The notes below the pieces were generated by a model that was not told the DNA's origin, searched no databases, and worked only from the letters and a program-made list of their open reading frames with translations. Source: Catellatospora sichuanensis (GTDB lineage: Bacteria; Actinomycetota; Actinomycetes; Mycobacteriales; Micromonosporaceae). Taken from it: 64,000 nucleotides of DNA. Where the stretch lies: contig NZ_VIQO01000047.1 in the NCBI RefSeq assembly GCF_007483665.1, forward strand, positions 1-64,000, read 5' to 3'. Positions within the stretch are counted from its first letter, which is position 1. Each line of letters starts with the position of its first letter. The position numbers and the translations under genes were made by a program. Of the stretch, positions 43,518 to 53,436 are shown one piece after another.

Positions 43518-46500
43518 TGATCGACGTCAAGGCTCTACAGGGCCAGGTCAGGTGCCTCGTCGAAGACCTCCGCATTCAGGTCACGACCGATAGCGGGCGC
43601 AAATCAGCGCTGCAGAAGGAGTACGCCGAGGCAAAGGCAGCCGACCGGGTCGGTGTCACGTTCGAAACGTGGCTGGAGGACGTGCTGGACCAGGCAGCCG
43701 TAGCGTGGGTGCTGGGCTGTGTGTTCGTCCGATTCTGCGAGGACAATCAGCTCATCGACCGTCAGTGGTTAGGGGGGCCCGACACGAGTGCGTCGGTCGA
43801 GTGGGCGCTGCAGGCGCGGCAGGCATACCTGATCAGCAACCCCACTCACAATGACCGGCACTGGCTGCGCGACGGCGCGTTCGCGCACATGCGCGGCCTA
43901 CGCGCCACCGCCAAGATCTTCGACGAGCACAACCCCGTTTGGCATTTCGACATCTCCGCTGACGCCGCCGAGGCCCTTTCTGACTTCTTCCGCCGTGGCG
44001 ATGGGCACCGGTCACTGCACACCGAGACTCTCGACACGCGCTTCCTCGGCGACCTCTACCAGGACCTTTCGTCCCACGCCCGGTCGACGTACGCATTGCT
44101 GCAGACGCCGGAGTTTGTCGAAGAATTCATCCTTGACCGTACCTTCGAACCTGCGGTCCAACAGTTCGGCCTCCCCGAGACGTCCGTCATCGACCCGACG
44201 TGCGGCTCCGGCCACTTCCTGCTCGGCGCATTCGAGCGCCTGCTGGCCAAGTGGCGTGAACGTGAACCTGCCACCGCCGTCGACACCCTTGTCGAACGCG
44301 CGCTGGGGCAGGTCACTGGCGTCGATTTGAATCCCTTTGCTGTCGCCATCGCCCGCTTTCGGCTAGTCGTCGCCGCGCTGCGTGCCACTGGTCGCACCAA
44401 CCTCAACAACACTTATCCGGTACGGGTAGCGACAGGCGATTCGCTGCTCACTTGGGGCGTCACGTCCCGCCACCAGGGAGACCTCCTCGCCGAACTCGAA
44501 GGACGTCCCACCTTCGCATACATTTCCGAAGACGCCGACCTACTCGTCGACTACCTCCGCCCCGGCCAGTACACCGTTGTAGTTGGCAACCCGCCCTACA
44601 TCACGGTCAAAGACAAGGTCCTCAACGAGCGATACCGTGACATGTACTCGGCCTGCTCAGGCAAGTACGCGCTGTCAGTACCGTTCGCGCAGCGGTTCTT
44701 CCAGTTAGCCAAGCGCGGCGATGAAGACGGCGACGGAGCAGGTCGCGTCGGCCAGATCACAGCAAACTCGTTCATGAAACGCGAATTCGGCAAGAAACTC
44801 ATCAATGAGTACTTCGCCGGCGAGGTCGAACTGACGGAGGTCATCGACACATCGGGCGCATATATCCCGGGCCACGGCACCCCGACCGTGATTCTCATCG
44901 GCAACAATCGCTACGTGAGTCGGCGCTACAGCAGCGAGATTCGCATGGTTCTCGGCGTGCGTGGCGAGCCGGGCCAGCCAGTACAACCCTCTAAGGGACA
45001 CGTTTGGACAGCGATCATCAAGCAGATCGAAAAACCCGGCACCGACTCAGAGTGGATCAGTGTTAACGACTCTGCCCGCGACCAGTTGGCTTCCCACCCT
45101 TGGAGTCTTTCTGGCGGTGGCGCATCTGATGTGCTCAATCATCTGAACAAGTCGACTAGGAGGTTGGGGTCCACGATCGAGGGTGCCATCGGGTTTGCCA
45201 GTTTTCCCGGACAGGATGAAGCCTTCTTCGCCCCCCGAAGCTGGTTTGAACGCAGGTGTATGTCTGGCGATCTTCATCGGCCTCTGATCATCGGCGAGTT
45301 GGTTCGAGACTGGGACTGCCGTCGCGGCGATAACGCGCTGGTTCCCTATGGCGAAGACCTACTGCCGCTGCCCTTCGACCTGAACGCGCCTTGGGCACGC
45401 CACCTCTGGACTCTCCACCGCACGCTCGGCTCAACTACTGGGTTCGGCGGCCAGACGCGCGCAGCCTCCGACGATCCCTGGTGGACGTGGTATCGCTGGG
45501 TTCCAGAGCGTTACCGCACGCCGTTGTCGATTACGTTTGCGTTCGTGGCTACGCATAACCACTTTGTTTTGGATCGGGGCGGAAAGGTCTTCAACCGATC
45601 TGCGCCCGTGATCAAAATGCCCGTGGGAACCACGGAAGACGATCACCTGCAGCTGCTGGCGGTGCTTAACAGCTCCACCACCTGCTTCTGGCTCAAGCAG
45701 GTCAGCCAGCCTAAGGCAGGTACAGCCAATTCCAGCGGCGGAGGCAACCGGTGGAGCCCTGAGCCCTGGTACGAGCGCTACGAGTTCACCGGCACGAAGT
45801 TACAGGAGTTCCCCTTGCCCTCGGCGTATCCGCCCAAGCTGGGTCGGGAGCTGGATACCCTGGCCCAGCGGCTGGCTGAGCTGACTCCGTCTGCGGTCGT
45901 CGCATCGGACGTGGCGACGCATTCACGGCTGGCTGAAGCGCGCGCCGAGTACGCCACGGTCCGCTCACGGATGATTTCGCTGCAGGAGGAGCTGGATTGG
46001 CAGGTCTACCGGCTCTACGGGTTTATCGATGATGACCTGACCGCAGCAAATCCGCCCGAGCTGGCGCTGGGCGAGCGGGCCTTCGAGATCGTGCTGGCTC
46101 GGAAGATGGCGGCGGGCGATGCCGAGACGCAGTGGTTCGATCGGCATCGTGCGACGCCGATCACCGACCTGCCCACACACTGGCCCGCCGAGTATCGGGC
46201 GCTGGTGGAAAAGCGGATCGCAGTGATCGAGGCCGACCGCAACATTGAGCTTATCGAGCGGCCGGAATGCAAACGTCGCTGGAACACTTCCGCCTGGGAC
46301 GACCTGGAGAAAGCCGCCCTGGAGGGCTGGCTGCTGGACTGGTTGGAGGCTCCCTCGCTGTGGGGCGGTGTGCCGACCCCGCTTTCGGTGGCGCAGATCG
46401 CTGACCGCGTCCGCCACGACGCTGGCTTCCGGGCCGTGCTCGACCTGTGGGTCGGCACGGACCACCACGACCTAGTCAAAACTCTGGCCACGCTGATCAC

Positions 46501-47044
46501 TGACGCGCACGTGCCGTTCCTGCCCGCCGACCGCTACAAGCCTTCCGGGCTGCGTAAACGCGTCCAGTGGGAGCGGACCTGGTCGCTGCAGCGCCGCGAG
46601 GGCACCGGTGTGAAGGTCGACATCGCGGTTCCGCCGAATTACGCCTCGGCCGACTTCACTAAGCCGTCGTACTGGCGCAACCGCGGCAAACTCGACGTAC
46701 CCAAGGAACGCTTCATCTCATACCCCCGCATGGGCCGCGACGAGGACAGCAGCGAGCTGCTCGGCTGGGCGGGTTGGGACCACCTGCAGCAGGCCCAGGC
46801 CCTGGCCGCCGTCTACCTAGACCGCAAGCAACAGGCTGGCTGGCCCACCGACCGGCTCCTGCCGCTGCTCGCGGGCCTGGCTGAGCTGGAGCCGTGGCTC
46901 GAGCAGTGGCACGATGGGCCCAAACCCGGCTACCTGGGCACCCCGGCCAAGTTCTTCTCCGGCCTCATCGACACCGAGCTCGGCTCCCTCGGAGCCGACC
47001 GCTTGACCCTGACCAAGCTGCGTGGTGTGGAGGAACTCGCATGA
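43517..47044 (+). CDS. pglX: BREX-2 adenine-specific DNA methyltransferase PglX
   Basis: A 1175-residue methyltransferase. The N-terminal region has helices and F-C-E-D-N-Q. The SAM motif D-P-T-C-G-S-G-H-F lies at about 224-232 and the catalytic motif N-P-P-Y at about 357-360, the gamma-class N6-adenine order. A long C-terminal target-recognition region follows. In BREX it marks host DNA at a non-palindromic site and is needed for phage exclusion. ATG 43517 overlaps the pglW stop (TGATG). Its stop overlaps the pglY ATG by 4 bases. Methylation site is not predictable from sequence alone. Confidence 0.92.
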   Translation: MIDVKALQGQVRCLVEDLRIQVTTDSGRKSALQKEYAEAKAADRVGVTFETWLEDVLDQAAVAWVLGCVFVRFCEDNQLIDRQWLGGPDTSASVEWALQARQAYLISNPTHNDRHWLRDGAFAHMRGLRATAKIFDEHNPVWHFDISADAAEALSDFFRRGDGHRSLHTETLDTRFLGDLYQDLSSHARSTYALLQTPEFVEEFILDRTFEPAVQQFGLPETSVIDPTCGSGHFLLGAFERLLAKWREREPATAVDTLVERALGQVTGVDLNPFAVAIARFRLVVAALRATGRTNLNNTYPVRVATGDSLLTWGVTSRHQGDLLAELEGRPTFAYISEDADLLVDYLRPGQYTVVVGNPPYITVKDKVLNERYRDMYSACSGKYALSVPFAQRFFQLAKRGDEDGDGAGRVGQITANSFMKREFGKKLINEYFAGEVELTEVIDTSGAYIPGHGTPTVILIGNNRYVSRRYSSEIRMVLGVRGEPGQPVQPSKGHVWTAIIKQIEKPGTDSEWISVNDSARDQLASHPWSLSGGGASDVLNHLNKSTRRLGSTIEGAIGFASFPGQDEAFFAPRSWFERRCMSGDLHRPLIIGELVRDWDCRRGDNALVPYGEDLLPLPFDLNAPWARHLWTLHRTLGSTTGFGGQTRAASDDPWWTWYRWVPERYRTPLSITFAFVATHNHFVLDRGGKVFNRSAPVIKMPVGTTEDDHLQLLAVLNSSTTCFWLKQVSQPKAGTANSSGGGNRWSPEPWYERYEFTGTKLQEFPLPSAYPPKLGRELDTLAQRLAELTPSAVVASDVATHSRLAEARAEYATVRSRMISLQEELDWQVYRLYGFIDDDLTAANPPELALGERAFEIVLARKMAAGDAETQWFDRHRATPITDLPTHWPAEYRALVEKRIAVIEADRNIELIERPECKRRWNTSAWDDLEKAALEGWLLDWLEAPSLWGGVPTPLSVAQIADRVRHDAGFRAVLDLWVGTDHHDLVKTLATLITDAHVPFLPADRYKPSGLRKRVQWERTWSLQRREGTGVKVDIAVPPNYASADFTKPSYWRNRGKLDVPKERFISYPRMGRDEDSSELLGWAGWDHLQQAQALAAVYLDRKQQAGWPTDRLLPLLAGLAELEPWLEQWHDGPKPGYLGTPAKFFSGLIDTELGSLGADRLTLTKLRGVEELA

Positions 47045-50000
47045 CCCTGATGCGTGACCTGATCCGTATCCCGACGTCGGTGAGCGAGGGCGACTTTGTC
47101 GTCCGCGCGTCCGAGGGCGCCGATCTCGCCAACTATGTGGTGACTGACGACCTGCGCGGCAACTTCACCGAGGCCCTGCAGACCATCGGGCATGCGGTAA
47201 CGACCAGCCGGTCGCAGGCAAAGTTCCTGCACGGCTCGTTCGGCGCGGGTAAGTCGCATTTCATGTCGGTGCTGCGGGAGATCCTCAAACACAACCCGCA
47301 AGCCCGCGCGATCCGCGGCCTGGCCGAGCCTGTCGCCTCGGCGGACGCCTGGCTGCCCGGCAAGAAGCTGCTGTGCCTTACCTTCCACATGCTCGACGCC
47401 CGGTCGGTGGAGCAGGCCGTCCTGGAGGGCTACCTGCGCCAGATCGCAGCCCTGCATCCGGACGCGCCAACCCCGGCCGTACACCGCTCGGACGCTCTGC
47501 TCAGAGACGCGGCGAACCTGCGCCAGGCCATGGGCGACGACGCGTTCTTCGGCAAGCTCGGCGACGACACCGGTCCCGCCGCGACCGGGCAGGGCTTGGC
47601 CGCGATGATGGCGCGGGCTCAGGGCTGGACGCCGCAGACCTACGACGCCGCTGCCGCCGCGGCACCCGGCACTGCTGAGCGCGACAGCCTAGTCAGTGCA
47701 CTGACCAGGACGTTCTTCACCGGGGCGGTGCAGAGCGGCGAGTACCTCGATCTCGACACGGGCCTGCAGGTCATCACCCGCCACGCGAAGAGCCTCGGCT
47801 ACGACGCGGCCGTGCTGTTCCTCGACGAGCTGATCCTGTGGCTGTCGACGAAGATCGCCGACCACACCTTCGTTAACACCGAGGGCGCGAAACTGAACAA
47901 GCTGGTCGAGTCGTCGGACGCGGCGCGGCCGCTGCCGCTTGTGTCGTTCGTCGCCCGGCAGCGCAACCTGGAGGAGTTCCTCGGCCCGCAGGTCGGCGGC
48001 ACCGAGCGCGAGGCGCTTGCGCACGTGATGCGCAGCGTGCAGGGCCGATTCGGCGAGATCGTGCTCGCCGACACGAATCTGCCCGAGATCACTGAGAAGC
48101 GGCTGCTGCGTCCCGTCAGCGACGAGGCCCGGCGGACCATCGACGACGCGTTCACTGCCGTGCGCAACCGGCGCGAGGTGTGGGACACGCTGCTGCTGGG
48201 CGCGCAGTACGGCGACGCCGGCATCGGCTCCGACGCGGCGGCGTTCCGGCGGCTCTACCCGTTCTCCCCTGCGCTCGTCGCGACGCTGGTGGCGCTGTCG
48301 CAGGCGCTGCAGCGCGAGCGCACGGCGCTGCGGGTCATGACCGAGTTGCTCGTCGCCTGCCGCGACACCCTCGCCGTCAACGACCTGATCGGGGTGTCCG
48401 CGCTGTTCGACCCGCTGGTCCTTCACGGCGAGCTGCCCGACCGGCCGAAGCTGCGCCAGCAGTTCCGCGCCGCCCGGGACACGTACACGTCTAAGCTGCG
48501 GCCGCTGCTGCTGGCCAAGAACGGCATCGCCGAGGAGCAGGCCGCATCGCACGAGCAGTTCCAGCTCGACGACAAGCTGATTAAGACGCTGTTGCTGGGC
48601 GCGCTGGTGCCCGACGTACCCGCGCTGCACAACCTGACCGCGTCACGCCTACACGCGCTGAACTTCGGCAGCATCAGCTCGCCGGTGCCGGGGTACGAGA
48701 ACCAGATCGTCATCGACCGGCTGACCCGGCTGTCGGCTGACGCGGGCGAGATCCACAAGACCGAGGGCGCGGACCCGGTGTTCTCGCTGAAGCTGTCCTC
48801 GGTCGACTACGACAAGCTGCTCGAACTCGTCGGCAACGAGGAGACCACCGCAGGTGTGCTGCAGGGCCTCATCCGAGACCTGACCACGTCGGCCCTGGGT
48901 CTGCGTGACAGCGAGGAGGTACTCGGCGAGTACGTCCACCAGCGTGAATGGCGGGGCCGACGGCATCGCATCGGCGTCAAGTTCGGCAACATCCGCAACC
49001 GGGAGACCATGCCCGACAGCGCCCTTTACGCCGAGGGCGACACCTGGCGCATTGTCGTCGACTACCCTTTCGACACCCAGGGACACAGCCGGCGTGACGA
49101 CCTGGCCCGCATCGAGGGGCTCGAGCGTGGTTCGCGCACCGTGTTCTGGTTACCGTACTTCCTCACCGATGAACTGATGGGGCGCGTAGCCCAGCTCGCT
49201 AAGATCAACTATCTGCTGGGCGTTACGGGCACCGGTGAGAAGCTCAACAGCCTCGCCGCGGACTGGTCGCAGGCTGATCGGCAGCAGGGCAGGATCTACC
49301 TGCAGCAGCGCCAGCAGCAGCTGCGCTCCTCGCTGGCCGATAGCCTCAAACAGGCATATGGCGTGATCAAGTCGCAGGCCGCGGATGTAGAGCTCGACCA
49401 GATACCTGTGTTCCACACTCTCGCCGACGGCCTGCAGTTGGGCGATCCACGCGGCGGGACCATGGACTCGGCGTTCGCACACCTCACGGCCGATGTGCTG
49501 CGCTGGTCCTACCCTGGAACGCCTGCGCTGCCCGAAGACGAGAAGCCCGTCACGAAGGCCGAGCTGGCGAAGGTTTGGCACTACGCCAAGATCGCCGCGG
49601 CCGCCCCGGACCGGGCCGCCACCATTGAGCAGGCCGACCGGCGCATCCTGCAGCGCATCTGCAACCACCTGCGCCTCGGCGAGCTCGTCGAGAACCGCTA
49701 CGTGCTCACGAACGCGACTTGCTGGTGGAGTCAGCATCTGCTGCAGGAGGCCGCCAAGCAAGACTTCCGCGACCACTTCCCCGTGCATGTACTGCGCGAC
49801 CTGCTCGACGAGCCCGCTCCCCGGGGATTCGAACGGGACTTACAGAACATGGTCATTGCAGTGTTCGCGCTGGAGCAGCAGCTGGCCTGGTATCGCCAGG
49901 GCGGGAAGCTAGAGCTGAGCTCGCTGCAAGAGATCAGCGACCAGCTGGAGTTGCGCCATCCGCCCATGCCGGAGCCGGAGGTATGGGACCAGGCTGTGAA

Positions 50001-50709
50001 ACGGGCCCGTCCCCTGTTCGGCAAGCAGGTGCCGGAGTGGCGCAGCCCGGCCGCGCTGGCGGAGTTCGCCGCGATGGTCCGAGGCGAGGCGAAGACCCAC
50101 GCCCCGGACGCGCAGGTGCTACTCAAGGAGCTGTCCGGGCATGCCAAGGTGCTCGGGCTGGACCAGGAAGCGAAATCCGGCCGGCTTGCGACCGCTCGGC
50201 GGGTGGCCAAGCTGCTCCACCAGATCTCGAATGAGACCGACGACGTCGTGCTCGTCAGCTACGTCGCGGAGGCCGAGGTCGGTGACATCGACGACCTGGC
50301 CGCGAGCGTCGCCTACAAGAAGGCCAGCGCGGTGACGGCTGCGTTGGCCCGGATGAACTGGCCTCTGGTGGACGCCGTCATCAGCCACAGTGCCGCCAAC
50401 GAACGCGCTCGGGTGATCGTCGACAAGCTGCGCATCGTCGCCGCGAACGACCAGCACGCCGGTGACCTCGTTGCGGCTCTGCACGAGGCGTCGATCGCCG
50501 CGACGGCTTTCCTCGCCGACCTGCCGTCGGTCGTGGTGGACCCCGATCCGGATCCGGTTCCCGATGGCAAAGACGGCGATGATCCGGTCAACCCGCCTAA
50601 GGTGCTTGAGGTCAGGCGTCGGGCCGACCTCGACGACCTTCTTAGCGCCTTGCAGGGCGACCTTACAGACGGCGGCACCATCCGTGTGACATGGGAGATC
50701 CTCAGGTGA
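47041..50709 (+). CDS. pglY: BREX-2 P-loop ATPase PglY
   Basis: A 1222-residue ATPase of the BrxC/PglY family. Walker A H-G-S-F-G-A-G-K-S-H-F lies at residues 64-74, and a Walker B-like L-F-L-D-E-L-I-L-W-L at about 260-269. The remainder is mostly helical, with acidic and Asp/Pro-rich parts near 1160-1195. PglY is an essential component of BREX. ATG 47041 overlaps the pglX stop, and the last bases overlap the pglZ GTG. Confidence 0.92.
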   Translation: MTLMRDLIRIPTSVSEGDFVVRASEGADLANYVVTDDLRGNFTEALQTIGHAVTTSRSQAKFLHGSFGAGKSHFMSVLREILKHNPQARAIRGLAEPVASADAWLPGKKLLCLTFHMLDARSVEQAVLEGYLRQIAALHPDAPTPAVHRSDALLRDAANLRQAMGDDAFFGKLGDDTGPAATGQGLAAMMARAQGWTPQTYDAAAAAAPGTAERDSLVSALTRTFFTGAVQSGEYLDLDTGLQVITRHAKSLGYDAAVLFLDELILWLSTKIADHTFVNTEGAKLNKLVESSDAARPLPLVSFVARQRNLEEFLGPQVGGTEREALAHVMRSVQGRFGEIVLADTNLPEITEKRLLRPVSDEARRTIDDAFTAVRNRREVWDTLLLGAQYGDAGIGSDAAAFRRLYPFSPALVATLVALSQALQRERTALRVMTELLVACRDTLAVNDLIGVSALFDPLVLHGELPDRPKLRQQFRAARDTYTSKLRPLLLAKNGIAEEQAASHEQFQLDDKLIKTLLLGALVPDVPALHNLTASRLHALNFGSISSPVPGYENQIVIDRLTRLSADAGEIHKTEGADPVFSLKLSSVDYDKLLELVGNEETTAGVLQGLIRDLTTSALGLRDSEEVLGEYVHQREWRGRRHRIGVKFGNIRNRETMPDSALYAEGDTWRIVVDYPFDTQGHSRRDDLARIEGLERGSRTVFWLPYFLTDELMGRVAQLAKINYLLGVTGTGEKLNSLAADWSQADRQQGRIYLQQRQQQLRSSLADSLKQAYGVIKSQAADVELDQIPVFHTLADGLQLGDPRGGTMDSAFAHLTADVLRWSYPGTPALPEDEKPVTKAELAKVWHYAKIAAAAPDRAATIEQADRRILQRICNHLRLGELVENRYVLTNATCWWSQHLLQEAAKQDFRDHFPVHVLRDLLDEPAPRGFERDLQNMVIAVFALEQQLAWYRQGGKLELSSLQEISDQLELRHPPMPEPEVWDQAVKRARPLFGKQVPEWRSPAALAEFAAMVRGEAKTHAPDAQVLLKELSGHAKVLGLDQEAKSGRLATARRVAKLLHQISNETDDVVLVSYVAEAEVGDIDDLAASVAYKKASAVTAALARMNWPLVDAVISHSAANERARVIVDKLRIVAANDQHAGDLVAALHEASIAATAFLADLPSVVVDPDPDPVPDGKDGDDPVNPPKVLEVRRRADLDDLLSALQGDLTDGGTIRVTWEILR

Positions 50710-53411
50710 GCCAGGAGGCGGTGCGGCCGGCCGCCGTGCGCCGGAAGATCGAGGGCTGGCTACAGGAGAACGACGAGCAGCCAGCGATCGCCCTGCGCGC
50801 CCGGCCCGTTTGGGACGGCGACCCCTTGCTGACAATCGGCGGCGCGATCACCCGGGTAGTGCCTTGTCCGACGCCACTGGCCGCACGGTCGGCACTGCAT
50901 GAGATCCCCGACGGCGAGCGGGTGGTGTTACTTACCGAGCTCAACGACACCGAACTCGGTGACGGCATCCTGGCCCACCTCAGCCGCCACACGGTACGCA
51001 GCATCGACCAGTGGGACTTGGTACGGCAGATGTTCCGTCTCAAGCACCTGGACCCGACGTTCACCGACCGTGCTCGTGGCGGCGGCCGGTGGATCGCCGA
51101 CGCCCTCACCGAGTACGCCCCGGCGGAAGGTTGGCCGGTGCCCCCGGGCACGGTGCTGACCCGCGACTTCGCACTGCGCTGCTTGACCACCCAACTGCTG
51201 GGCCTGAGCGATGACGACCTCGACATTGCCGGGTTGCTGCAGTGGACCACGTTGCCCCAGCCGCAGCTCGACTTCATCGCGCTGCCAGCCCCGGTCATCG
51301 ACGGCGTGACCCGGTTTATCGCTGACGCGGCCGGACCGGCGGCCACACCGGTGATGTGCGCCGTCCGCGCCAGCCACGGCGTCGACGCCATCGCGCTGGG
51401 CCTGCTCGCCTCGGCGCTGTGGCCGCAACGCGCCTCGGCCGAGCCGAACACGCAGGTCGTCGTAGCGCGCACCCGGCTGGAGCCGTACTTCGGAGGCAAC
51501 CGGCTGACCGACACGCAGGCACGCGCGTTCGCCGCCGCGGCCGAGGCCTGGGTCGACCGGGCGCTGGACTCCGGTGCCCGCACCGAAGTAGGGCGCATCT
51601 TGACTAGAGCAGAGTCCCTCGCTGCCAAAATCGACGCCGACGCGCTGCTTGGCGGCTCGGACCTGCTGCCGGCAGGTTTTACGCAGCGGCTGCGGGCGTT
51701 TGCCGATGCCGTGCGCCTGGCCGTGCCCGCCTCCGACACCGCAATGCCCGACATGGTCGCCGCCGCGCAGAGGACACTCGGCCCGGTCGAGCAGCATCGT
51801 GCCGGCACCCCCAGCCGGGTCGAGGCCGCCCGGATGGCGGTGCGGCTGCTGCGTTGGCTTTCCGAGGCCGACAGCGCCGCACCTGCGACGCTGCTCGCTG
51901 CACTCGACCGGCAGGTCACCACCGATGGTTGGGTGGACCGTGCCCGCCTTGATGTGTTCGCCGGGGACGTCGACCCGCACGTCGCTGACGCATACGGGCG
52001 GCTTCACCGGGCCGTCGACACGCGCCGGGCCCGCCATGACGAGCAGTTCGCCCGGCTGCTTGCAGCCGACACCGCCGCCGACGCCGAGCCTGGCGCCCTG
52101 CTGCGGGTCGAGGACGTGCTAGCAAGGGTTGTCCAACCGATCGTCTCCAACGAGCGCCGGGTCCTGCTGCTCATCCTCGACGGCCTTAGCGTCGCCGCCT
52201 CCACCGAACTCGCCGAGTCTCTGACCCGCTCAGGCTCGTGGCTCGAACTCACCCCCGCGGGCGGCGTCCGCACCGGCGTACTTGCCGCACTGCCCACCAT
52301 CACCGAAGTCAGCCGGTGCAGTCTGCTGTCCGGCCGGATCGCGGTCGGCGGCCAAGCCCAAGAGCAGGCGAATTTCCGCAAACGCTTCCCCGACGGAGTT
52401 CTGCTGCATAAAGCCGACCTGCGCGCCGGAGCCGGCGCCGCGCTCGACACCGAGGTCCGGACCGCAGTCGGCGACGCATCCACGTCCGTCGTCGCAGCCG
52501 TCATCAACACGGTCGACGACGCACTCGACCGCAGCGACCCCGGAACGATCGTGTGGGGCGAGGACACCATCCTCGCCGTCAAGGACCTGCTCACCCTGGC
52601 ACAAGACCGGGTCGTGGTGATCGTGTCCGACCATGGGCACGTCATTGACCGCGGCCCCGAAGCCATCATCCGAACAACACCCGACCGCGACAACCGATGG
52701 CGGTCCGCCGACCCGGCACCCGGCGACGGCGAGATCACCGTCAACGGCGCACGCGTGGCCAAGGGCGGCGGCAGCGTCGTGCTGCCCTGGCGCGAACAGC
52801 TGCGCTACGGGCCACGCAAGGCCGGCTACCACGGCGGCGCCGCACCAGCCGAGGCCGTCATCCCGCTGATCGTCCTGGCCACTGACGAGGCCGCCATCCC
52901 CGGCTGGTCCGGCGCCCCGGTCGCAAGCCCCGCGTGGTGGCGCGAAACCGTGCCCGACCCTGAGCCGCCCGCGCCCGCGGCGAGCGTCCGGCCGCGTTCG
53001 GGGTCGAAGCAGCCGAAACAACCGGTTCAGGACACGGTGTTGTTCGACCTCACACCCGCCATGGCACCAGCCGCCACACCGGCCGCACCGGTCCCCTTTC
53101 AGGCGCCGCTGGTCGAGCGGCTACTGGCTAGCAAGGTCTACCAGCAGCGCAAGGACACCCGCGCACCGCTGCCCGACGAACGCGTCGCCGCACTACTGAC
53201 CGCCCTGATGGCCGGCAACGGCCGAGCGACTACGGACACGCTCGCAGCGCACGCCAACGTCCCCGCCCACCGCATCGCCGGCACCATCACTGCCCTGCGC
53301 AAGCTGCTGCAGATCGAGGGCTACCCCGTCCTGACCGTCGACGCCGACGGGCAGACCGTCAAACTCGACACCAGCCTGCTGACCGAGCAGTTCGAACTCG
53401 ACCCGCAGTAA
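50706..53411 (+). CDS. pglZ: BREX-2 alkaline-phosphatase-superfamily protein PglZ
   Basis: A 901-residue protein with the PglZ core from about residue 480: L-L-L-I-L-D-G-L-S (first metal Asp), T-E-V-S-R-C-S-L-L (Thr/Ser nucleophile region) and V-I-V-S-D-H-G-H-V (metal-binding Asp/His near 650). The C-terminal 60 residues look like a winged helix. PglZ is the hallmark protein of all BREX types. GTG 50706 overlaps the previous stop as GTGA; an earlier in-frame ATG at 50691 lies inside pglY and lacks a site. Confidence 0.92.
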   Translation: MSQEAVRPAAVRRKIEGWLQENDEQPAIALRARPVWDGDPLLTIGGAITRVVPCPTPLAARSALHEIPDGERVVLLTELNDTELGDGILAHLSRHTVRSIDQWDLVRQMFRLKHLDPTFTDRARGGGRWIADALTEYAPAEGWPVPPGTVLTRDFALRCLTTQLLGLSDDDLDIAGLLQWTTLPQPQLDFIALPAPVIDGVTRFIADAAGPAATPVMCAVRASHGVDAIALGLLASALWPQRASAEPNTQVVVARTRLEPYFGGNRLTDTQARAFAAAAEAWVDRALDSGARTEVGRILTRAESLAAKIDADALLGGSDLLPAGFTQRLRAFADAVRLAVPASDTAMPDMVAAAQRTLGPVEQHRAGTPSRVEAARMAVRLLRWLSEADSAAPATLLAALDRQVTTDGWVDRARLDVFAGDVDPHVADAYGRLHRAVDTRRARHDEQFARLLAADTAADAEPGALLRVEDVLARVVQPIVSNERRVLLLILDGLSVAASTELAESLTRSGSWLELTPAGGVRTGVLAALPTITEVSRCSLLSGRIAVGGQAQEQANFRKRFPDGVLLHKADLRAGAGAALDTEVRTAVGDASTSVVAAVINTVDDALDRSDPGTIVWGEDTILAVKDLLTLAQDRVVVIVSDHGHVIDRGPEAIIRTTPDRDNRWRSADPAPGDGEITVNGARVAKGGGSVVLPWREQLRYGPRKAGYHGGAAPAEAVIPLIVLATDEAAIPGWSGAPVASPAWWRETVPDPEPPAPAASVRPRSGSKQPKQPVQDTVLFDLTPAMAPAATPAAPVPFQAPLVERLLASKVYQQRKDTRAPLPDERVAALLTALMAGNGRATTDTLAAHANVPAHRIAGTITALRKLLQIEGYPVLTVDADGQTVKLDTSLLTEQFELDPQ

Positions 53412-53436
53412 ACCCGCACCACCAGGAGCCCGCACC